The position numbers and the translations under genes were made by a program. Below are positions 1 to 5,092 of a stretch of 5,188 bases of DNA, in pieces. The notes under the pieces were generated by a model. The model was not told the DNA's origin, ran no database searches, and saw nothing but the letters and a program-made list of their open reading frames with translations. Within the stretch, counting starts at the first letter, position 1; each line of letters begins with the position of its first letter. Source of the stretch: Brevundimonas sp. (lineage in GTDB: Bacteria; Pseudomonadota; Alphaproteobacteria; Caulobacterales; Caulobacteraceae); contig JALAGW010000345.1 of NCBI GenBank assembly GCA_022712235.1, positions 1 through 5,188 on the forward strand. Direction: 5' to 3'.

Positions 1-516
1 AAGGGCCAGGACGTGCGGGCCACGCTGGACATCAGCCTGGAGGACGCCATCGCCGGGACGACGCGCCGCATCCAGTTCTCGGACGGGCGCATGCTGGACG
101 TGAACATTCCCAAGGGGGCGTCCGACGGTCAGGTGATCCGGCTGAAGGGCCAGGGCGCGCCGGGACGCGGGGGACAGGCGGGCGACGCCCTGATCGAGTT
201 GAAGATCGCGTCGCACCCTGTGTTCAAGCGCGACGGGGCGGACCTGACGATGGATTTGCCGGTGTCGGTTCCCGATGCGGTGCTGGGCGGCAAGATCCAG
301 GTGCCGACGCCCGAGGGCGCGGTGATGATGACCATTCCCAAGGGCTCGAACAGCGGCAAGGTGCTGCGGCTGAAGGGGCGGGGCGCCTATGCCGGGGGCA
401 AGCGCGGCGATCTGCTGGCCAGGCTGGCGGTGACCTTGCCGGAAACGCCGGATGACGAACTGATCCGCTTCGCGACCGAATGGCGCGACAAGCGCCCCTA
501 CAAGCCCGGACGCTGA
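1..516 (+). CDS. DnaJ/CbpA-type co-chaperone, C-terminal part (5' truncated by window)
   Basis: The gene is cut by the window start; 171 residues remain and the frame is open from base 1, so the GTG at 13 is an internal Val and not a start. What is visible is the two-part substrate-binding region of a J-domain protein. CTD I spans about residues 4-70 (ISLEDAIAGT, then VNIPKG and IRLKGQG). CTD II spans about 72-148 (HPVFKRDGADL, AVLGG, IPKG, LRLKGRG, RGDLLARL). Where DnaJ inserts its CxxCxGxG zinc finger there is only a short turn (SDGRM, about 27-31), so this is a type II/CbpA-like J protein and not canonical DnaJ. The N-terminal J domain and G/F linker should lie upstream. Such proteins present unfolded substrates to DnaK in the cytoplasm. 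The gene ends with TGA 39 bp before serC, and no hairpin terminator is visible between them, so co-transcription is possible. The family call is firm; the exact orthologue (cbpA or another DnaJ-like gene) is not. Confidence 0.9.
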   Translation, partial: KGQDVRATLDISLEDAIAGTTRRIQFSDGRMLDVNIPKGASDGQVIRLKGQGAPGRGGQAGDALIELKIASHPVFKRDGADLTMDLPVSVPDAVLGGKIQVPTPEGAVMMTIPKGSNSGKVLRLKGRGAYAGGKRGDLLARLAVTLPETPDDELIRFATEWRDKRPYKPGR

Positions 517-555
517 GCCGACCCTTTTATTCTCCTCCCCAAGCTGGATACGACG

Positions 556-1728
556 ATGATCGCCCAAGCCGTTGCCAAGCCTGACGCCAAGCCTGCTCGC
601 CCGTGGTTCTCCGCTGGTCCGACGGCCAAGCGTCCGGGTTGGTCGCTGGCGGGGCTGCCGACCAATCTGCTGGGGCGCGGCATCCGCGCGCCGGAGGTGG
701 TGGAGCGGTTCGCCCATGGTCTGCAACTGACGCGGGAGGTGCTGAGCCCGCCCGAGGACTATGTGCTGCTCTATACGCCGGGGTCGGACACGGGCGCGGT
801 CGAGGCGGCGTTGTGGGGGATGCTGGGCGAGCGGCCGGTGCAGGTCGTGGCCTATGAGAACTTCGGTCAGGTCTGGGCGACGGACGTGCGCGATCACCTG
901 AAGCTGGAGCCGGAGGTGCTGACGGCGCCCTGGGGCGAGCTGCCGGACATGACGCAGGTCGATCCCAGGAAGGACGTGGTGTTTCCGTGGAACGGCACGA
1001 CCTCGGGCGTGCGGGTGGATAACGTCGACTGGATTTCCGACGACCGCGAGGGCTTGACCATCTGCGACGCGACCTCGGCGGCGTTCGCCATGGACCTGCC
1101 GTGGTACAAGCTGGATGTGACCACCTTCAGCTTCCAGAAGGCCCTGGGCGGCGAGGCGGGCATCGGCGTCATGGTGCTGTCGCCGCGCGCCGTGGCGCGG
1201 CTGGACAGCTATCGGCCCCAGCGGTCGATCCCCAAGGTGCTACGTTTGACGGACAAGAAGGGGTTTGACCGCACGCTGGCGGACGGGGTGGTGATCAACA
1301 CCTATTCGATCCTGACCATCGAGGACTGGATCGACGCCCTGGAGTGGGCGAAGGGGGCGGGCGGTCTGCCGGAACTGATCCGGCGCACGGACCAGAACTA
1401 TGCGGCCCTGGCCGAATGGGTGGAGCGGACGGACTGGATCGCCTTCCTGCCGGATCGGCCTGAAATCCGCTCGACCACGTCGGTCTGCCTGAAGTTCACC
1501 GACCCGCGCATCGCAGCGATGGACGAGGCGGGACAGAAGGCTTTCGTGAAGCGGTTCAAGGCCCTGCTGGAGAACGAGGGCGCGGTCTATGACATGGAGC
1601 CGCACCGTTATGCCCCGCCGGGCCTGCGTCTGTGGTGCGGCTGCACCGTTGAAACGGCGGACGTGGTCGCGGCGACGCCCTGGCTGGAGTGGGCGTTCCA
1701 GACGGCGGTCGGCGAACTGGCAGGATAA
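556..1728 (+). CDS. serC: Phosphoserine aminotransferase (SerC)
   Basis: A PLP-dependent, fold-type I aminotransferase of 390 residues. It converts 3-phosphohydroxypyruvate and glutamate to phosphoserine and 2-oxoglutarate, the second step of serine synthesis, in the cytoplasm. The opening SAGPTAKRPGW (19-29) is a variant of the alphaproteobacterial SSGPCAKRPGW signature. Visible active-site elements are SDTGAVEAALW (77-87), NGTTSG (146-151), the pyridine-binding Asp D171 in DATSAAF, and the Schiff-base Lys K195 in FSFQKALGG, with the preceding Gln as in E. coli SerC. The C-terminal HR...R (H350, R351, R358) matches the substrate-phosphate ligands. Odd point: the N-terminal GRSHR expected around residue 40 reads GRGIR, so one phosphate-binding His is absent. 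The ATG at 556 is preceded only by a weak GGA at 546-548, but it places the family N-terminus correctly. serA is not adjacent; purA follows after 78 bp. A divergent paralogue with altered substrate cannot be excluded. Confidence 0.93.
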   Translation: MIAQAVAKPDAKPARPWFSAGPTAKRPGWSLAGLPTNLLGRGIRAPEVVERFAHGLQLTREVLSPPEDYVLLYTPGSDTGAVEAALWGMLGERPVQVVAYENFGQVWATDVRDHLKLEPEVLTAPWGELPDMTQVDPRKDVVFPWNGTTSGVRVDNVDWISDDREGLTICDATSAAFAMDLPWYKLDVTTFSFQKALGGEAGIGVMVLSPRAVARLDSYRPQRSIPKVLRLTDKKGFDRTLADGVVINTYSILTIEDWIDALEWAKGAGGLPELIRRTDQNYAALAEWVERTDWIAFLPDRPEIRSTTSVCLKFTDPRIAAMDEAGQKAFVKRFKALLENEGAVYDMEPHRYAPPGLRLWCGCTVETADVVAATPWLEWAFQTAVGELAG

Positions 1729-1746
1729 ATCTGCGTCCTTGGGGGG

Positions 1747-1766
1747 ACTCCTGACGATTCAGGGGT
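1747..1766 (+). other. Hairpin in serC-purA gap
   Basis: The arms 1747-1754 and 1759-1766 form an 8-bp stem with one G-U pair around a CGAT loop, 18 bp after the serC stop. It is followed by TATAGG and not by a T-run, so it is at best a weak terminator. It could equally be a 3' stabilising element of serC or part of a purA leader. No convincing promoter is seen in the rest of the 78-bp gap. Confidence 0.35.
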
Positions 1767-1794
1767 TATAGGCTCCCACCGCATTCTGGATTGC

Positions 1795-1800
1795 GGAGAA
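1795..1800 (+). promoter_or_regulatory. purA ribosome binding site supporting the TTG start
   Basis: GGAGAA sits with 6 nt (8 nt counted from GGAG) before the TTG at 1807. No in-frame ATG or GTG occurs just upstream. Starting here numbers the catalytic Asp and His as 13 and 41, exactly as in the E. coli enzyme, which fixes the start independently. Confidence 0.7.
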
Positions 1801-1806
1801 ACGGTC

Positions 1807-3102
1807 TTGGCTAACGTCGCAGTGGTCGGCGCCCAATGGGGCGACGAGGGCAAGGGCAAGATTGTGGACTGGCTGTCCAATCGCGCCGACATGGTCGTCC
1901 GCTTTCAGGGCGGCCATAACGCGGGCCATACCCTGGTCGTCGACGGCAAGGTCTACAAGCTGGCGCTGCTGCCGTCGGGCGTGGTGCAGGGCAAGCCCTC
2001 GATCATCGGCAACGGCGTGGTCGTGGACCCCTGGCACCTGGTCGGCGAGATCGAGAAGATCCAGGCCCAGGGCGTGGCCATCACCCCCGACATCCTGACC
2101 ATCGCCGACAACGCCTGCCTGATCCTGCCGATCCATCCGGCCCTGGACGTGGCGCGCGAGGCCGCCGCCAGCGCGCCGGGCGCCAAGATCGGCACGACCG
2201 GCCGCGGCATCGGCCCGGCCTATGAGGACAAGGTGGGCCGTCGCGCCATCCGCGTCTGCGACCTGGCCAACGAAGACGACCTGAAGATCAAGATCGACCG
2301 CCTGCGTTCGCACCACGATCCGCTGCGCGCGGGTCTGGGGCTGGAGCCGATCGACCCTGCGGCCCTGCTGGCGCAACTGCTGGAGATCGCGCCGAAGATC
2401 CTGCCTTACGTCAAGCCGGCCTGGCGGGTGCTGGATCAGGCCCAGAAGGACGGCAAGCGCGTGCTGTTCGAGGGGGCGCAGGGCGCCTTCCTGGACGTGG
2501 ATCACGGCACCTATCCCTATGTGACCAGCTCCAACACCGTGGCCGGGCAGGCGGCGGCGGGCTCGGGCATCGGGCCGCGCGGGGTCGGCTATGTGCTGGG
2601 CATCGTCAAGGCCTATACGACCCGCGTCGGCGAAGGCCCCTTCGCCTGTGAATTGAACGACGAAGTCGGCGAACATCTGGCGGTCGTGGGCCGCGAGGTC
2701 GGCGTCAACACGGGGCGGGCGCGTCGCTGCGGCTGGTTCGATGCGGTTCTGGTGCGCCAGTCGGTGGCGATCAACGGCATCGACGGCATCGCCCTGACCA
2801 AGCTGGACGTGCTGGACGGGCTGAAGACGCTGAAGATCTGCGTCGGCTACCGCATCAACGGCGAGGTTCTGGACTACCTGCCGTCGAGCCTGAAGGATCA
2901 GGCCTCGGCCGAGCCGGTGTTCGAGGAGCTGGAAGGCTGGAACGAGAGCACCGCCGGGGTCCGCACCTTCAAGGACCTGAACGCCCATGCCCTGAAATAC
3001 GTGCGGCGGATCGAGGAGCTGATCGGGGCGCCGGTGGCCCTGCTGTCGACCAGCCCCGAGCGGGACGACACCATCCTGATGCGCGACCCCTTCCAGGGGT
3101 GA
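1807..3102 (+). CDS. purA: Adenylosuccinate synthetase (PurA)
   Basis: Catalyses the GTP-dependent joining of IMP and aspartate to adenylosuccinate, the first committed step from IMP to AMP, in the cytoplasm. The protein is 431 residues, full length for the family. Every hallmark is present: the P-loop-like GDEGKGK (12-18) with catalytic D13, GGHNAGHT (35-42) with catalytic H41, IMP-binding GTTGRGIGPAYEDK (129-142), FEGAQG (221-226), TRVGEGPF (272-279), NTGRARRCGW (301-310), TKLD (331-334, guanine recognition), and the aspartate loop STAGVR (381-386). The C-terminus LSTSPERDDTI is also typical. It starts with the rare codon TTG, backed by GGAG at 1795-1798; this may lower translation. It lies between serC and a degenerate response regulator on the same strand. 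A 5-bp hairpin (ACCCC 3086-3090 with GGGGT 3096-3100) overlaps the stop codon. No frameshift or missing residue was seen. Confidence 0.98.
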   Translation: MANVAVVGAQWGDEGKGKIVDWLSNRADMVVRFQGGHNAGHTLVVDGKVYKLALLPSGVVQGKPSIIGNGVVVDPWHLVGEIEKIQAQGVAITPDILTIADNACLILPIHPALDVAREAAASAPGAKIGTTGRGIGPAYEDKVGRRAIRVCDLANEDDLKIKIDRLRSHHDPLRAGLGLEPIDPAALLAQLLEIAPKILPYVKPAWRVLDQAQKDGKRVLFEGAQGAFLDVDHGTYPYVTSSNTVAGQAAAGSGIGPRGVGYVLGIVKAYTTRVGEGPFACELNDEVGEHLAVVGREVGVNTGRARRCGWFDAVLVRQSVAINGIDGIALTKLDVLDGLKTLKICVGYRINGEVLDYLPSSLKDQASAEPVFEELEGWNESTAGVRTFKDLNAHALKYVRRIEELIGAPVALLSTSPERDDTILMRDPFQG

Positions 3103-3129
3103 GCCGAAGGTCAGGGGGCTGTGTCTCGA

Positions 3130-3148
3130 TAAGGGAAACGGCCCCTTA
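3130..3148 (+). terminator. Hairpin after purA, possible weak terminator
   Basis: TAAGGG (3130-3135) pairs perfectly with CCCTTA (3143-3148) around a 7-nt loop, 28 nt after the purA stop. No T-run follows (the next bases are ACTCCCTG), so classic intrinsic termination is doubtful. It is the first of a run of hairpins that fills the gap to the next gene. Confidence 0.35.
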
Positions 3149-3185
3149 ACTCCCTGAGTTTACGTTTCAGGCTCCAGATGGAGCC
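3148..3185 (+). promoter_or_regulatory. Overlapping leader hairpins; ribosome binding site in the last stem
   Basis: Three perfect stems are packed into 38 nt: AACTC/GAGTT (3148-3160, loop CCT), CCTGA/TCAGG (3153-3157 with 3167-3171), and GGCTCC/GGAGCC (3170-3185, loop AGAT). The first two share bases and exclude each other; the second and third share 3170-3171. The only good Shine-Dalgarno for the GTG at 3191 is GGAG at 3180-3183, with 7 nt spacing, and it lies entirely in the 3' arm of the last stem. This suggests translational control of the downstream gene. The function is inferred; the pairing is directly visible. Confidence 0.45.
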
Positions 3186-3190
3186 GAGCC

Positions 3191-3997
3191 GTGTTCGCTT
3201 TAGACGCCAAGACGATGCAGAGGATCGCCCCGGTCGTGCGCCGGGTGATCATCGTCGACCCCAACCCCGCCGCTGCACGCCTGCTGTCCGATCTGCTCAA
3301 GGGATTCGGGTCGCGCGACGTGGCGGTGGAAAGCGACGAAGCGCGGGTGATCGATCTGGCGCGCGAGGTCGAGCCGGGGCTGATCCTGACCGAACGGGCA
3401 GGGCCGAAGCTGGACGGCGAGTCCCTGGCGCGGCGCATCCGGCGTTCCAGCCTGTCCTGCCGCCGGGTGCCGATCATCATGGTCACGGCCGAAGCCACGG
3501 CCAGCAGCATCAAGGGCGCGCGCGACGCCGGAGTGCACGAGTTTCTGAGAAAGCCCTTCACCAGCGGCGACCTGTTCCGCCGGGTCGAAAACCTGGCCAC
3601 CAAGCCGCGCGACTGGGTCGAGGCGGTGGGCTACATCGGGCCGGACCGTCGTCGCTTCAACTCCGACGACTACGCCGGTCCGGGCAAGCGCAAGGCCGAC
3701 AAGCCCGCATCGGCAGCCGAGGCCGTGGTGGCGGTCAAGGATCAGGCCATGCGGATTCTGGCCTCGGCTCTGGCCCAGTTCGATAACGACCCGATGCAGG
3801 CGATCCGCGCCATCAAGCAGCAGGCCGAGACGCTGAAGGCCCTGGCCATCAAGACCGGCGACGCCTCCTTGGCCATCGCCGCAGCGGGACTGGAAACCAG
3901 TCTGGCAGGCGGAGCATCGACCAAGGCGGCGCTGGCAGGGCCTGTCGGAGCGGTTCTGGCGCTGGCGCCGCCCGAGACATTGACCTGGGCGGGCTGA
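3191..3997 (+). CDS. Degenerate response regulator: receiver-like domain plus helical C-terminal domain
   Basis: A 268-residue protein. Residues about 17-135 read as a CheY-like receiver: RRVIIVDPNP (17-26, acidic-pocket D23), the third strand GLILTERAGP (63-72), PIIMVTA (94-100, switch Thr T99), and RKPF (120-123) with the conserved Lys K121. The phosphoacceptor position in LILT[D] is Glu (E68, codon 3392-3394), so canonical Asp phosphorylation is not expected. A linker follows with GYIGPDRRRF (147-156), a GPDRR motif I associate with alphaproteobacterial receiver proteins but cannot assign a function. Residues about 175-260 are Ala-rich and helical, with QAETLKALAIKTG (211-223) resembling the Hpt motif AHTLKG...LG, with Glu E213 at the His position. 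There is no DNA-binding, GGDEF or kinase domain, signal peptide or membrane segment. The GTG at 3191 is preferred for its GGAG at 3180-3183; the in-frame ATG at 3215 would also keep the receiver intact but lacks a clear site. The gene converges with rpoH. I do not recognise a named gene. Confidence 0.85.
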   Translation: MFALDAKTMQRIAPVVRRVIIVDPNPAAARLLSDLLKGFGSRDVAVESDEARVIDLAREVEPGLILTERAGPKLDGESLARRIRRSSLSCRRVPIIMVTAEATASSIKGARDAGVHEFLRKPFTSGDLFRRVENLATKPRDWVEAVGYIGPDRRRFNSDDYAGPGKRKADKPASAAEAVVAVKDQAMRILASALAQFDNDPMQAIRAIKQQAETLKALAIKTGDASLAIAAAGLETSLAGGASTKAALAGPVGAVLALAPPETLTWAG

Positions 3998-4001
3998 GTT
4001 T

Positions 4002-4029
4002 GCGCTAACGCCTTCGGCTGCTTGAGCGC
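4002..4029. terminator. Possible bidirectional terminator between convergent genes
   Basis: GCGCT (4002-4006) pairs with AGCGC (4025-4029). Inside it a smaller GCC-TTC-GGC stem (4010-4018) can form. It occupies nearly all of the 32 bp between the response-regulator stop and the rpoH stop, where a shared terminator is expected. Neither side has a T-run, so this is a weak candidate. The 10-bp palindrome CGCTTAAGCG (4027-4036) spans the rpoH stop codon. Confidence 0.3.
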
Positions 4030-4914
4030 TTAAGCGTCGACCAGGTTTCGCTCTTCAGCGGCGGCGCGCATGGCCTTTTGCAGCTTCTCGAAGGCGCGGA
4101 CCTCGATCTGACGCACGCGCTCGCGCGACACGCCGTACTGGCCGGCGAGTTCTTCCAGCGTGACCGGGTCGTCCTTGAGGCGGCGCTCCGTGAGGATGTG
4201 CTTCTCGCGGTCCGTCAGCTCCTGCATGGCTTCTTCAAGCAGGCTCATGCGGATGGATTTCTCCTCGGAGTCGGCCAGAGCCGTTTCCTGAGACACCGCG
4301 TTGTCGTCGGCCAGCCAGTCCTGCCATTCGCTTTCGCCGTCGGCGCGCAGGGGCGCGTTCAGCGAGGCGTCGCCGCCGAGACGGCGGTTCATGTCGGTCA
4401 CGTCCTGTTCGGTGACGCCCAGCTTGGTGGCGATGGCCGACAGGTGTTCCGGGTGCAGGTCGCCTTCCTCGAAGGCCGAGATCTGGCTCTTGGCCTTGCG
4501 CAGGTTGAAGAAGAGCTTCTTCTGCGCGGCGGTGGTGCCCATCTTCACGAGCGACCAGGAGCGCAGGATGTATTCCTGAATGGACGCGCGAATCCACCAC
4601 ATGGCGTAGGTCGCCAGGCGGAAGCCCTTGTCGGGATCGAATTTCTTGACGGCCTGCATCAGGCCGACGTAGCCCTCTGAGATCACTTCGCCGATCGGCA
4701 GGCCGTAGCCGCGATACCCCATGGCGATCTTGGCCACGAGACGAAGGTGAGAGGTGACGAGGCGGTGGGCCGCTTCGGGGTCCTGGTGCTCACTCCAGCG
4801 CTTGGCGAGCATGAACTCCTCGTCCTTGGTGAGCATCGGAAACTTACGGATTTCCGTGAGATAGCGCGACAGTCCCTGTTCAGGCGACATTACCGCGAGC
4901 GTCGAGTTAGCCAT
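4030..4914 (-). CDS. rpoH: RNA polymerase heat-shock sigma factor sigma-32 (RpoH)
   Basis: A 294-residue group of the sigma-70 family that directs RNA polymerase to heat-shock promoters (dnaK, groE, proteases). Region 1.2 is about 13-42 (GLSRYLTEIRKFPMLTKDEE). Region 2 is about 51-122, with LVTSHLRLVAKIAMGY, the core-binding GLPIGEVISEGYVGLMQAV (71-89) and the promoter-melting segment RLATYAMWWIRASIQEYIL (99-117). The diagnostic RpoH box QKKLFFNLRK follows at 131-140. Region 4 (about 233-282) has LTDREKHILTERRL and the helix-turn-helix GVSRERVRQIEVRAFEKLQ. Oddity: Tyr82 stands where SEGN normally has Asn. The start at 4914 gives the conserved MANSTLAVMSPEQGLSRY N-terminus and has GGAGGG at 4925-4930. 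The frame stays open upstream, with another ATG at 4980 that has a well-spaced GAGGGG (4988-4993) and would add 22 Cys/His-containing residues; I consider this less likely. Transcription probably starts from the promoter at 5093-5121, leaving a leader of about 170 nt. Confidence 0.97.
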   Translation of the reverse strand: MANSTLAVMSPEQGLSRYLTEIRKFPMLTKDEEFMLAKRWSEHQDPEAAHRLVTSHLRLVAKIAMGYRGYGLPIGEVISEGYVGLMQAVKKFDPDKGFRLATYAMWWIRASIQEYILRSWSLVKMGTTAAQKKLFFNLRKAKSQISAFEEGDLHPEHLSAIATKLGVTEQDVTDMNRRLGGDASLNAPLRADGESEWQDWLADDNAVSQETALADSEEKSIRMSLLEEAMQELTDREKHILTERRLKDDPVTLEELAGQYGVSRERVRQIEVRAFEKLQKAMRAAAEERNLVDA

Positions 4915-4969
4915 GAGACGTGGTCCCTCCGACCAAAAGCAAGAGCAGGCGTCGCGGCCATGACCACAT
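4907..4969 (-). other. Candidate 20-codon leader ORF overlapping the rpoH start
   Basis: Reading leftwards from an ATG at 4969, 20 codons run to a TAA at 4907-4909 that lies 3 nt inside rpoH, in a different frame, so the two reading frames overlap by 8 nt. The peptide begins MWSWPRR and continues with five consecutive Leu (CTG CTC TTG CTT TTG) and Val. The rpoH ribosome binding site lies inside it. A GAGG at 4983-4986 is 13 nt away from its ATG, which is poor spacing. Translational coupling or attenuation is conceivable; chance is the default explanation. Confidence 0.2.
4921..4935 (-). promoter_or_regulatory. rpoH ribosome binding site in a hairpin loop
   Basis: On the rpoH mRNA, TGGTC (4935-4931) and GACCA (4925-4921) form a perfect 5-bp stem whose loop is exactly GGAGG (4930-4926), the Shine-Dalgarno sequence. 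The start codon lies 6 nt beyond the stem. An alternative pairing is CTTTT (4939-4935) with the same GGAGG, across a GGTC loop, which would sequester the site with mostly weak G-U pairs. The ribosome binding site is secure; the regulatory reading is inference. Confidence 0.55.
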
Positions 4970-5018
4970 GCGTGCGCCATCGCCTCACCCCTCAACCGAT
5001 CCAGATGGGTATGGGTTG

Positions 5019-5087
5019 CCGCCTTGTGTAGGGGCGGATCGTCACACGAAGGCGTGACTGTGGCTCCCAAGCCACCCGTTTCGGGTG
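5019..5087 (-). promoter_or_regulatory. Structured 5' leader of rpoH with alternative hairpins
   Basis: Four perfect stems are visible in the predicted rpoH transcript: CACCCG/CGGGTG (5073-5087, 3-nt loop), GTGGCT/AGCCAC (5060-5075, 4-nt loop), GTCAC/GTGAC (5041-5058), and CCGCC/GGCGG (5019-5037). The first two share bases 5073-5075 and cannot both form fully. The outermost hairpin would be at the very 5' end of the RNA if transcription starts about 7 nt after the -10 box. The rest of the leader (4936-5018) shows no strong local stem, though GGATCG (5036-5041) can pair with CGATCC (4997-5002). Confidence 0.4.
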
Positions 5088-5092
5088 AAGGC

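Noticed and set aside
523..540. Pyrimidine-rich stretch between the co-chaperone gene and serC
   Set aside because: It is short, has no associated hairpin to make a terminator, and no promoter elements; likely just intergenic composition.
1739..1772. Possible purA promoter, TTGGGG (1739-1744) with TTATAG (1766-1771)
   Set aside because: The spacing is 21 bp and the -35 match is poor; at normal spacing only GGGGAC-like bases are found.
1759..2988. 409-codon open frame on the minus strand across purA
   Set aside because: It is antisense to an intact purA, is rich in Ala/Gln/Arg/Asp/His repeats typical of GC-rich shadow frames, and matches no family I know.
3146..3160. CtrA-like site TTAA-N7-TTAA upstream of the response regulator
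   Set aside because: The second half-site is AGTT at the required spacing, so the motif is not there.
3178..3786. 202-codon plus-strand frame starting at ATG 3178
   Set aside because: It overlaps the receiver gene in another frame, is composed mostly of Arg, Gly and Pro, and shows no domain; the frame at 3191 has clear receiver motifs.
4078..4680. 200-codon plus-strand frame across rpoH
   Set aside because: It is a mirror frame of a strongly conserved sigma factor with no family resemblance of its own.
5050..5071. Possible sigma-32 promoter, CTTG (5071-5068) with CTTCGT near 5051 on the minus strand
   Set aside because: The -10 part matches CYTATNT poorly; a single CTTG in GC-rich DNA is not enough.
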